The notes under the pieces were generated by a model that was not told the DNA's origin, searched no databases, and worked only from the letters and a program-made list of their open reading frames with translations. This document shows positions 57,240-64,000 of a DNA stretch of 64,000 nt, in pieces. The stretch spans positions 1 to 64,000 of the forward strand of contig CAJTMW010000003.1 in NCBI GenBank assembly GCA_910577275.1, in the 5' to 3' direction. A program made the translations under genes and the position numbers. The stretch's first letter is position 1. Each line of letters opens with the position of its first letter. The stretch comes from an uncultured Lachnospiraceae bacterium. Its GTDB lineage: Bacteria; Bacillota; Clostridia; Lachnospirales; Lachnospiraceae.

Positions 57240-58558
57240 AAGAAATAATTGCGCTTAAAAATGTCAGTCTGGATAACTGGCTGAAAAACTATCATCTTCA
57301 TGTATTTGAGGGGGAAATCGTATGTGTACAGAGCATAACGGGAGAAAGTCTGGACGCTTTGATGGAAGTTATCGGGGGAAGCAGGAAGCCTGATAAAGGC
57401 TGTGTTTTTGTGGATGAGAAGAAAGCGGACGGCTACAATGAGCGCATGGCAAAGGAAACGGGGATTTATGCGCTGCGGTTTCAAAATAATTACGGAAAGA
57501 GTCTTAAGGTTTTGGATATTGTCCTGCCGCTGCTTCCGCCGTGGCGTCCCTATTCAAAGAAAAAAGCAAAGGATTACATAGGAAGGTATCTGAAGGAGGA
57601 AGGAATCGATTTGTCCCCGGACACACCGGTATGGAAGCTGAGCGGGACACAGCTGCGGAAACTGCAGATTTTAAGAGCCGGATTGCAACAGGCAAGGCTG
57701 ATTGTCATTAATCTGGAGCAGGAGTACCTGGAGGGGATGCTGGAGGAAGAACTTGTAAAAATGGTGGAAAAGATGAACCGGAGGGGGACTGGTTTTTTGA
57801 TTTTTTCCTGCTACTATACAATGTTCCTCAAAACGGCTTCCCGGGTACAGTTTTTGGAGCTGGGGCGGGCGGTCAGGGAATGGGAGGAAATGCCGGAAAA
57901 TCTATTGGAAAAACTGCGTCAGGGAAGCCTCTTTTATAAACGGGCAAAGGAAAAAGCAGGATTCCCTTTTCTGGGAATGTACGATTATGAGTGGGATGCC
58001 CAAAACAGCTTCTGGGATTATCTGAACCGTGTAAGAGAAAATAATGCCAGCCTCTGGAAACGGTATTTTCCGGGAACCATTCTGCCGGAAAGGGGTGTCG
58101 GATACAGGCAGGGTATTGCGGTTATTCCCGGCGACAGCAAGGAGCTTTTGCTGGATAATCTGAGCGTGGGGGAAAACCTTACCATAGCGGCCGGAAACAG
58201 GGTAAATTACGGACGCACCTTTATCATTAACCCGAGACTTTGCAAAAAGCTGGCGGAAGGGTTTTGCGCAAGTCATCAGCTTCCCGAAAGGATGGAGGAG
58301 CTGACGAATGTGCAGAGAAAAATCCTTTCCATCGGAAGGTTTGAAATACTAAGGCCGCAGGTTATTTTTTTAGAGCTTCCCTATCAGGGAATCAGCCTGG
58401 ATGAATTGCCGCAACTTCACCGGTATCTGTACAGTCTGGCGGAGAAGGGAATCAGCATCGTGTATTTTTCCCAGTCAATGGAAATGCTGCAGGAGAACTG
58501 TACCGGAATAATCAGAACCAGAAACGGCTTAAGTGCAAAAATTGACACCTTTTCTTAG
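57236..58558 (+). CDS. Degenerate tandem ABC ATPase-like protein (RbsA/MglA fold without catalytic motifs)
   Basis: A 440-residue protein with two ABC-type halves resembling sugar ATPases of the RbsA/MglA kind, but without working sites. In half 1, where Walker A (G-E-N-G-A-G-K-S-T) should be, residues 33-41 read SITGESLDA; the signature region is WKLSGTQLRKLQILRAGLQ; the Walker B region is LIVINLEQE, with no D-E pair. In half 2, GIAVIPGDSKELLLDNLSVGENL matches the RbsA segment around V-P-E-D-R, ELTNVQRKILSIGRFEILRP stands where L-S-G-G-N-Q-Q-K should be, and VIFLELPYQGIS replaces L-x-x-D-E-P-T-R-G. The reading frame is intact and coupled to the kinase gene. It likely binds rather than hydrolyses, acting as a sensor or decoy for the downstream permease. 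Confidence 0.75.
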   Translation: MKEIIALKNVSLDNWLKNYHLHVFEGEIVCVQSITGESLDALMEVIGGSRKPDKGCVFVDEKKADGYNERMAKETGIYALRFQNNYGKSLKVLDIVLPLLPPWRPYSKKKAKDYIGRYLKEEGIDLSPDTPVWKLSGTQLRKLQILRAGLQQARLIVINLEQEYLEGMLEEELVKMVEKMNRRGTGFLIFSCYYTMFLKTASRVQFLELGRAVREWEEMPENLLEKLRQGSLFYKRAKEKAGFPFLGMYDYEWDAQNSFWDYLNRVRENNASLWKRYFPGTILPERGVGYRQGIAVIPGDSKELLLDNLSVGENLTIAAGNRVNYGRTFIINPRLCKKLAEGFCASHQLPERMEELTNVQRKILSIGRFEILRPQVIFLELPYQGISLDELPQLHRYLYSLAEKGISIVYFSQSMEMLQENCTGIIRTRNGLSAKIDTFS

Positions 58559-58641
58559 AATTTTCCACCACGAAAGCGGTGCGGCTAAAGCTACAATGTA
58601 TTTATAAATAACAATTCACAGACAGGAAACGGAGGAAAAGG

Positions 58642-59769
58642 ATGAAAAAGAAAATACTTGTAGTAATTATGGCGATGGCATTGACGGCCGGTCTTATGGG
58701 ATGCGGCGGCTCAGGAGGAGGGGGCGCCCAAAGCGGCGCGGACGGCAGCGCTCAAAGTGCACAGGCAAATGACGCGGAAACGGGCGGGGATGAATCAGAC
58801 GCAGAGGAAGCGGGAAGCGATGCGGCTTCGCAGGCGGAGGAAGCGGTAGATACTGCGTCAGGAGGCGATATGGCAGGCAAAAAGGTCGGATTTTCCGCGC
58901 TTATGATGTCCTCGGAATTTTTTACCGACATGTCCAACCAGATGGAGGCATATTTTACGGAAAACGGAATGGAGTACAGTGTGGCTGATGCAAACGGAAA
59001 CGCGCAGACACAGATTCAGACGGTTGAAAATTTCGTGTCCATGGGAATGGACTATATCATCTGCTTTGTGGTAGACGCATCCTCTATCAGCGATTCCCTG
59101 ATGAAGGCAAGGGAAAGCGGGGCGTTCATCATCATTATCGGAACCATTCTGGATAATAAGGATGCATATGACGTGTGTATCAGCATCAGCCAGAGAGAAT
59201 CAGGGCAGGTGGAAGCGCAAATGGCTGCGGACTGGATTGACAAAACCTTCCCGGATGCGCAGGACGGCTCCATTAAGGTCGGGATTCTTGAAAATTCCGA
59301 AAACGAAGACGCTGTCGCAAGATGCGAAGGTCTGGAGGAAATTGTAAACTACACGAAAAAAGCGGTTATTGTTGAAACCCACGAAACCACTCAGGCCGAG
59401 GGCGCGGCAGCAGGGCAGAATTATGCGGAAATGATGCTGATGAACAATCCTGACCTTAAGGTGATTCTCACCTACGGCACAGACCAGGGACAGGGCGCCA
59501 ACGAGGCCGTTATGAAGGACGGAACGGTAAACAAAGATGAGTTTGCGGTGTTTACCATTGATACGGCTGAATTTATCCGGGATAAGGTACGTGAATCGGC
59601 GGAAGGCAATTCTGTAATCCGCGGTACGGTAATGCTTGGAGAAGGTACGCCCATGACCTGCTATAAGCTGATGGATGGAAGCTGGGCGGACAGGATTGAG
59701 GATAAGGTTTATGCGGAGCGCTGCATTGTCATTACGCCGGAAACCATTGACGAGTATTTCCCGCAGTAG
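58642..59769 (+). CDS. Sugar-type ABC transporter substrate-binding lipoprotein
   Basis: A 375-residue periplasmic-binding-protein-like lipoprotein of the ribose/galactose cluster. Signal MKKKILVVIMAMALTAGL with lipobox LMGC (Cys21), then a long Gly/Ser/Ala/Asp/Glu-rich linker to about residue 78. The core begins AGKKVGFSALMMSSEFFTDM, with GMDYIICFVVDASSISDSL, SGAFIIIIGTIL, DGSIKVGILENSENEDAVARC and LKVILTYGTDQGQGANEAV, typical of family 2 binding proteins. It is the first gene of an ABC operon and lies 83 bases after the pseudo-ABC gene. TACAAT (58592-58597) could be a -10, but the -35 is poor. Confidence 0.9.
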   Translation: MKKKILVVIMAMALTAGLMGCGGSGGGGAQSGADGSAQSAQANDAETGGDESDAEEAGSDAASQAEEAVDTASGGDMAGKKVGFSALMMSSEFFTDMSNQMEAYFTENGMEYSVADANGNAQTQIQTVENFVSMGMDYIICFVVDASSISDSLMKARESGAFIIIIGTILDNKDAYDVCISISQRESGQVEAQMAADWIDKTFPDAQDGSIKVGILENSENEDAVARCEGLEEIVNYTKKAVIVETHETTQAEGAAAGQNYAEMMLMNNPDLKVILTYGTDQGQGANEAVMKDGTVNKDEFAVFTIDTAEFIRDKVRESAEGNSVIRGTVMLGEGTPMTCYKLMDGSWADRIEDKVYAERCIVITPETIDEYFPQ

Positions 59770-59802
59770 GCGCGGCGGGAGTTGGCAGGATTCAGACTGG
59801 TT

Positions 59803-59833
59803 ATGAGGGCTTTCCGGAGAGGAAGGCTCTCAT
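59803..59833 (+). other. Intercistronic stem-loop after the binding-protein gene
   Basis: ATGAGGGCTTTCC (59803-59815) and GGAAGGCTCTCAT (59821-59833) pair over 13 positions with two G-U pairs, around GGAGA. No T-run follows. It probably stabilises the 3' end of the binding-protein mRNA. Confidence 0.6.
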
Positions 59834-59850
59834 TGCAAAAGAGGTAGCTT

Positions 59851-61347
59851 ATGGATAAAGTTCTGGAAGTAAAAAATGTAACCAAGACCTATCCTGGCGT
59901 GGTTGCTCTGGACAATGTTTCCTTTGACGTGGAAAGAGGGGAAATTCTCGCGCTGATTGGAGAAAACGGGGCAGGAAAGTCCACGGTGATTAAAACCATT
60001 GCGGGAGCCATTGCCCCGGATTCCGGTACGATTATTATAGAAGGGAAGGAGTACCAGAGACTTTCGCCCGCCATGGCAAAGGAAGCCGGGATTGGCGTTG
60101 TTTATCAGGAGTTAAATCTCGTCCCCTCCCTGAGCATAGCGGAAAATATTTTTCTGGGAGACAGGGTTGGGAAATCAAGGCTTGGACCGGATTTCAGGGA
60201 AATGAAAAAGCGCGCCGGGGAAATCATGGCGGATTTGGGAATCAAAATCGACGTGGACACCCAGGTACAGATGCTTTCCACAGCCCAGATGCAGATTGTG
60301 GAAATTGCAAAAGCGGTGGTAAAGAACTGTAAGGTTCTGATTATGGACGAACCCTCCGCCTCAATTCCCATGGCGGAAGTGCAGAATATGTTCCGAATCG
60401 TGCGCAGACTCAAGGAAAAAGGCGTGGCAGTTATCTATATCAGCCACCGTCTGGAGGAATTATTCGAGCTGTGCGACAGAGTGACCGTGTTCCGGGACGG
60501 CCAGTATGTGGTGACCAGAAAGGTTTCGGAAATCACAAAGAAGGATTTAATCAAATACATGATAGGCCGGGAGCTGACGGAAAAATTCCCGGAAAGAAAG
60601 GTAAAAATCGGAGAACCCGTCCTGAAAACCGAAAATCTGACGGGAAACGGGGATTTTCATATTAACCTGTTGCTGAATAAGGGAGAAATACTGGGACTTG
60701 CCGGGCTGGTAGGCGCGGGGAGGACCGAGCTTGCCAAAATGCTCTGCGGCGACGTGAAGCCGGACAGCGGTAAAATCATTATCAAAGGAAAGGAACTAAG
60801 GGCGGCCTCCGCGGCGGACGGCGTTGTGGCGGGGATTGGACTGGTGCCGGAGGACAGGAAGCTGGAAGGCGTGTTTCTGGATTACACAATTGAGTGGAAT
60901 ATTCCCATCATGAGCATGAAAAAAATCAGCAGATTCGGAGTGATAAATTTCCGGGAGACAGACCGCCTGGTGAATCATTATGTAGATGTCCTTGCAATCA
61001 AGACCCCTACGGTAAAGCAGGAGGTCAAGAACCTTTCCGGCGGTAATCAGCAAAAGGTGGTAGTGGCGAAGGTTCTGGCAGCCGACAATGATATTCTGAT
61101 TTTTGACGAGCCTACCAGAGGCATTGATGTGGGAGCCAAGCAGGAGATTTACAAGCTGATGAACCGGCTGGTGGAAGAAGGGAAATCCATTATTATGATT
61201 TCGTCGGAAATGGAAGAGCTTCTGGGAATGAGCGACAGGATTGCGGTTTTGCATGAGGGAAGAATCAGCGGGGAAATTGCAAAGGGCGACTTCAGCCAGG
61301 ATAAGGTTCTGGAGCTGGCTTCAGGAATAGTGGAGGAGAGGGTTTAA
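59851..61347 (+). CDS. Sugar ABC transporter ATP-binding protein (RbsA/MglA type)
   Basis: A 498-residue tandem ATPase. Half 1 is fully competent: Walker A IGENGAGKSTVIKTI (about 36-50), Q-loop VYQELNLVPSLS, signature MLSTAQMQIVEIAKAVV, Walker B LIMDEPSASI and H-loop VIYISHRLEEL. Half 2 has the usual weakened Walker A (LAGLVGAGRTELAK, about 285-298), LVPEDRKLEGVF, signature LSGGNQQKVVVAKVL and Walker B ILIFDEPTRGIDVG. This is the normal arrangement for monosaccharide importers. It contrasts with the degenerate relative at 57236 and is probably the active partner of the permease downstream, which starts two bases after it. Confidence 0.94.
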   Translation: MDKVLEVKNVTKTYPGVVALDNVSFDVERGEILALIGENGAGKSTVIKTIAGAIAPDSGTIIIEGKEYQRLSPAMAKEAGIGVVYQELNLVPSLSIAENIFLGDRVGKSRLGPDFREMKKRAGEIMADLGIKIDVDTQVQMLSTAQMQIVEIAKAVVKNCKVLIMDEPSASIPMAEVQNMFRIVRRLKEKGVAVIYISHRLEELFELCDRVTVFRDGQYVVTRKVSEITKKDLIKYMIGRELTEKFPERKVKIGEPVLKTENLTGNGDFHINLLLNKGEILGLAGLVGAGRTELAKMLCGDVKPDSGKIIIKGKELRAASAADGVVAGIGLVPEDRKLEGVFLDYTIEWNIPIMSMKKISRFGVINFRETDRLVNHYVDVLAIKTPTVKQEVKNLSGGNQQKVVVAKVLAADNDILIFDEPTRGIDVGAKQEIYKLMNRLVEEGKSIIMISSEMEELLGMSDRIAVLHEGRISGEIAKGDFSQDKVLELASGIVEERV

Positions 61348-61349
61348 GT

Positions 61350-62345
61350 ATGGCAAAAGTAATTGATTTTTGTAGAAGAAATCTGGCGTGGGTACTGCTG
61401 ATTTTGATTTGCATCGTCTTTTCGTTTACAAGCAATAATTTCTTTACGGTAACGAATATTTTAAATATATTAAATCAGAATGCCTACATTATTATCTGTA
61501 CCTACGGGATTGCGCTGATTATGATGTCGGGCGGCCTGGATATGGCGGTAGGCTATCAGATGAGTATCTGCGGGGTGGTATGCGCCATGATGATAATAAA
61601 CGGCGTGCCTATAGTGATTGCAGGGATTTTTACAATTGTTATGAGCGTTGCCTTCGGAGCGCTGGGTACTCTGCTGGAACAGCTTTTAAGCCTTCCGAGA
61701 ATTTTCGTGTCTATCGGCCTGAGCACGGTGTATCAGGGCGTGGCCTATGTCATCACAAATTCCAAGACGATTTCAGGACTGCCGGACTCCTTTAAGATAA
61801 TCGGACAGGGTACATTCCTCCATCCCAGCCTGACTTGGGCGACTATCGTAATGGTTATCTGCGGTCTCCTTATGAGCTTTGTGATGGACAGAACCTATTT
61901 TGGAAGATATGTGTTTGCCCTGGGCGGCAACGAATCCGCCGCCAGACTGGCGGGAATCAACGTCAGGCGGATGAAATATGCCATCGGATGTATCGCGGGG
62001 CTGTTCTGCGGCGCCGGAGCGCTGATTCTCACCTCGAGAGTGGGGGCAGCGGCCGCAAGTACGGCGGCAGGAACGGAAATTACTATCCTTACGGGCGTTC
62101 TGGTAGGCGGCGTGTCCGTGCGGGGCGGCGACGGGAAAATTGCCAACTGTATCGCCGGTGTTCTGATTATGGGACTTCTCGCCAACGGAATGCAGCTTGC
62201 AGGGCTCAATACCTATTATCAGTATATTGCCAAGGGAGCAATCATGCTTCTGGTTATGTGGTTCGACGCTTTCCAGATAAAGAGAAGGGCGCTGGCGGCA
62301 AATAAGAGGAAAGAGGAGAATGTTGGCGGGGGGATGAGAGGGTAG
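61350..62345 (+). CDS. Sugar ABC transporter permease (RbsC type)
   Basis: A 331-residue membrane protein with eight to ten helices of the ribose/xylose/galactose permease family. Family features include NNFFTVTNILNILNQNAYII, MSGGLDMAVGYQMSICGVV (G-G-x-D-x-x-V-G), FVSIGLSTVYQGVAYVIT, ALGGNESAARLAGINVRRMKYAIG and TILTGVLVGGVSVRGGDGKI. As usual there is one permease gene, which acts as a homodimer. It ends the operon; a dispersed hairpin repeat lies 25 bases after the stop. Confidence 0.92.
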   Translation: MAKVIDFCRRNLAWVLLILICIVFSFTSNNFFTVTNILNILNQNAYIIICTYGIALIMMSGGLDMAVGYQMSICGVVCAMMIINGVPIVIAGIFTIVMSVAFGALGTLLEQLLSLPRIFVSIGLSTVYQGVAYVITNSKTISGLPDSFKIIGQGTFLHPSLTWATIVMVICGLLMSFVMDRTYFGRYVFALGGNESAARLAGINVRRMKYAIGCIAGLFCGAGALILTSRVGAAAASTAAGTEITILTGVLVGGVSVRGGDGKIANCIAGVLIMGLLANGMQLAGLNTYYQYIAKGAIMLLVMWFDAFQIKRRALAANKRKEENVGGGMRG

Positions 62346-62370
62346 ATTGAGACGGTTTTGAAAATTGATT

Positions 62371-62424
62371 CTCGCGAGCAACGAGCCAAGTGACTGCTTG
62401 CAGGCATTTGGCGACTGCCACGAG
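62371..62424 (+). repeat. Dispersed hairpin repeat, copy C
   Basis: It starts CTCGCGAGCAACGAGCCAAG and ends ATTTGGCGACTGCCACGAG, matching the ends of copies A and B, with the inner hairpin TGC-TT-GCA. It lies between the sugar permease gene and the next promoter. Confidence 0.75.
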
Positions 62425-62456
62425 GATTGTTGACTTCACAGGGTGCAATACAAAAA

Positions 62457-62484
62457 TTGACAATTTCATTTTTTATGATAAAAT
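62457..62484 (+). promoter_or_regulatory. Promoter of the AAA/DUF4143 gene
   Basis: Perfect TTGACA (62457-62462) and TAAAAT (62479-62484) are spaced by 16 bases, and TGA just before the -10 makes it an extended element. The start codon is 40 bases downstream. Confidence 0.75.
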
Positions 62485-62523
62485 AAAGTAAATTTTATAT
62501 TTTCATAAAAAGAGGCCTTAGAT

Positions 62524-63750
62524 ATGGATTATATTAAACGCACCCTGGAACGCAAATTTTTGCGGATGAGTTCTTTTTTCAAAGCAGTACTTGTAACCGG
62601 AGCAAGACAGGTCGGGAAAACCACCATGCTAAAGCACTTGGCAGCGGAACAAAACCGCACTTATGTTTCTATGGATAACGCTATGGCGCGGATGCTTGCA
62701 AAGTCCGACCCGGTGCTTTTTTTTCAAACTTATAAACCGCCGATTATAATTGATGAAATACAAAAGGCGACAGAGCTGCTCGAACAGATTAAAATCATGT
62801 GTGATGAGAGTGAGGAGAGAGGGTTATTCTGGCTCACCGGTTCTCAGCAATTTAAGATGATGAATAATGTTCGGGAAACGCTGGCTGGCAGAATCGGAAT
62901 TCTGGAGCTTTACAGTCTGTCAAAGAATGAAACGGAGGGTATAGAATTTCCGAATGAACTGGATTTTTCTATTCCCTGTCTGCTCGAAAGGCAGACACTG
63001 GTGAAAAGGAACGACATTGTTGACGTATTCGAGCACATCTGGCGAGGAGGTATGCCGGATGTACTTGTGGCTGACGGAGAACAGCGGCAGGAGTACTTTA
63101 ACTCTTATATTGAAACCTATCTTATGCGGGACGTATCGGAAGAGGGCGGGATTACCGACACTGTCCGTTTCCGTAAATTTCTGGGCGCATGCGCAGCGCT
63201 TGTCGCAGAACAGGTTAATTATAAGACGCTGGCAGAGGCAGCGGAGATTTCCCAACCGACAGCAAAGGAATGGCTGCGGCTGCTGCAGGGGCTGGGGATA
63301 ATTTATCTGCTGCCGCCTTTTTCAAATAATGAGTTGAAGAGACTCGCGAAAACGCCAAAGCTTTACTTTTGCGATACTGGTCTCTGCGCCTGCCTGTCCA
63401 TGTGGCTTACCAGAGACACTTTAATGAACGGTGCGGCAAGCGGGCATTATTTTGAAAATTATGTAGTGATTGAACTGCTCAAAAACTATGCGTATGCGCC
63501 ATCGAGAGCCGCGCTTACTTATTACCGGGATTCAAATTTAAAGGAAATCGACGTTTTTGTGGAGGAAAACGGAGTGATACATCCGCTGGAAATCAAAAAA
63601 TCTGCCAATCCTGACAGGCGGGAAATTAAGAAGTATGAGCTGCTTGACAAAGCGGGGCTGAAACGGGGGAGCGGAGGTATTGTCTGCATGTGTGAGGAGA
63701 CGATGCCTGTTGATGAGAGGAATTGTTTTATTCCGTGTAATTTAATCTGA
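62524..63750 (+). CDS. AAA ATPase with C-terminal DUF4143 domain
   Basis: A 408-residue member of a large family common in Bacteroides and Clostridia. Walker A is VLVTGARQVGKTTMLKHL (about 21-38), Walker B is PIIIDEIQKATEL (about 75-87), and the sensor region is LFWLTGSQQFKMM (about 102-114), giving an N-terminal ATPase of about 150 residues. The C-terminal DUF4143 part has YIETYLMRDVSEEGGI, LAEAAEISQPTAKEWLRLLQG (helix-turn-helix-like), and a nuclease-like end: FENYVVIELLKNY, YYRDSNLKEIDVFVEENGVIHPLEIKKSANP, which resembles the E ... D-x-x-x ... E-x-K pattern of PD-(D/E)xK enzymes. Function is unknown; it stands alone. Confidence 0.85.
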   Translation: MDYIKRTLERKFLRMSSFFKAVLVTGARQVGKTTMLKHLAAEQNRTYVSMDNAMARMLAKSDPVLFFQTYKPPIIIDEIQKATELLEQIKIMCDESEERGLFWLTGSQQFKMMNNVRETLAGRIGILELYSLSKNETEGIEFPNELDFSIPCLLERQTLVKRNDIVDVFEHIWRGGMPDVLVADGEQRQEYFNSYIETYLMRDVSEEGGITDTVRFRKFLGACAALVAEQVNYKTLAEAAEISQPTAKEWLRLLQGLGIIYLLPPFSNNELKRLAKTPKLYFCDTGLCACLSMWLTRDTLMNGAASGHYFENYVVIELLKNYAYAPSRAALTYYRDSNLKEIDVFVEENGVIHPLEIKKSANPDRREIKKYELLDKAGLKRGSGGIVCMCEETMPVDERNCFIPCNLI

Positions 63751-63797
63751 CTTAAGAATAGAAAGATACATCCGGAAAGGATAAAAGTCATAAAAAG

Positions 63798-63828
63798 AAA
63801 AGCCGGAGGACGTCAGTCCACGGCTTTT
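63798..63828. terminator. Bidirectional terminator
   Basis: AAAAGCCG (63798-63805) and CGGCTTTT (63821-63828) pair perfectly, giving a T-run on both strands, between two convergent genes. Confidence 0.75.
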
Positions 63829-63839
63829 CCTGCCTTAAA

Positions 63840-64000
63840 TCAAACCACGGCTTCAATCAGTATTTTCCCCCTGATTTTAAACTCTTTCACGCCGATTTCT
63901 TTCTTTTTATTAAAGTTAAAACTAAGCATGTAGCCTTTTTCCAGATGATAGTATTCCAGATAATCGAAGAGCTGTTCCTCGCCCCTTGTATGATATGCAT
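63840..64000 (-). CDS. C-terminus of a probable ATPase/PD-(D/E)xK nuclease-type protein (partial, runs off right edge)
   Basis: The minus-strand frame is open from the window edge to a TGA at 63840-63842 and encodes 53 residues: AYHTRGEEQLFDYLEYYHLE, then KGYMLSFNFNKKKEIGVKEF and a last strand ending EAVV. The pattern (a helix followed by L-x-x-G-Y-x-x-x-F-x-F and an isolated final strand) matches my memory of the C-terminus of AAA-ATPase-like proteins with a PD-(D/E)xK nuclease domain that abound in gut Clostridia and Bacteroides. The active site would lie upstream of this piece, outside the window. Confidence 0.5.
   Translation of the reverse strand, partial: AYHTRGEEQLFDYLEYYHLEKGYMLSFNFNKKKEIGVKEFKIRGKILIEAVV

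Noticed and set aside
57236..58558. Pseudogene of an ABC ATPase
   Set aside because: The frame is uninterrupted over 440 codons, translationally coupled to the kinase gene, and losses are confined to catalytic motifs in both halves, which suggests selection rather than decay.
58542..58597. TTGACA at 58542 with TACAAT at 58592 as one promoter
   Set aside because: The spacing is 44 bases, far too long; only the -10-like hexamer is mentioned under the binding-protein gene.
1..64000. CRISPR array
   Set aside because: The repeats found are long hairpin units or dispersed copies; there is no regular short repeat-spacer pattern and no cas gene.

Overview
The window reads as a chromosomal segment of a low-to-mid G+C anaerobic Firmicute, most likely a Lachnospiraceae-type Clostridium from the gut. 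The evidence is the Shine-Dalgarno sequences (AGGAGG type), several TTG/GTG starts, the ireB-ruvX-DUF1292-RNase J gene order, a type III glutamine synthetase, a Trp T-box leader and many clostridial-style ABC operons. Species cannot be fixed from the sequence alone.

Layout. 1-1.7 kb: the tail of an integrative/conjugative element (end of a relaxase, a GNAT gene, a characteristic non-coding stretch). 1.7-5.5 kb: a flavodoxin-like reductase, an unrecognised secreted protein, an AT-rich O-antigen-ligase-like membrane protein and a GNAT. 5.7-11.1 kb: a sugar locus with two TIM-barrel isomerase/epimerases, two Gfo/Idh/MocA oxidoreductases and a LacI regulator. 11.1-26.1 kb: housekeeping genes for NAD(+) diphosphatase, ribosome and tRNA modification (prmA, rsmE, nifS-like/thiI, mtaB, a U32 protein), an HPr-like protein without its histidine, ireB-ruvX-yrzB, RNase J, an MltG fragment-like protein, an O-methyltransferase and glnN. 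26.2-28.1 kb: a C39-like peptidase fusion, tRNA-Gln(CUG) and a PadR regulator. 28.2-35.8 kb (minus strand): metY-cysK-rrf2 with its own promoter and operator, and trpDCFBA behind a Trp T-box but without trpE/trpG.

35.9-62.3 kb is accessory metabolism: a MATE pump, an amidohydrolase-fold protein lacking its metal ligands, a LysR gene, a Dpp/Opp-type ABC transporter followed by a ceramidase-like hydrolase and an esterase/metallo-beta-lactamase fusion, two LysR genes, and then a phenolic-acid locus (UbiD decarboxylase, UbiX flavin prenyltransferase, LpdD-like protein, tannase). The tannase is followed without a visible terminator by a response regulator, a histidine kinase with almost no sensor domain, a tandem ABC ATPase that has lost both nucleotide-binding sites, and a ribose-type ABC transporter. 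I infer that the bacterium splits galloyl esters and decarboxylates the gallate inside the cell, and that the two-component/pseudo-ATPase module senses the state of the sugar transporter. 62.5-64 kb: an AAA ATPase/DUF4143 protein and the end of a second ATPase/nuclease-type gene.

Across the window there are at least three families of short hairpin-forming repeats in intergenic spacers, some inside operons and one inside the metY leader.
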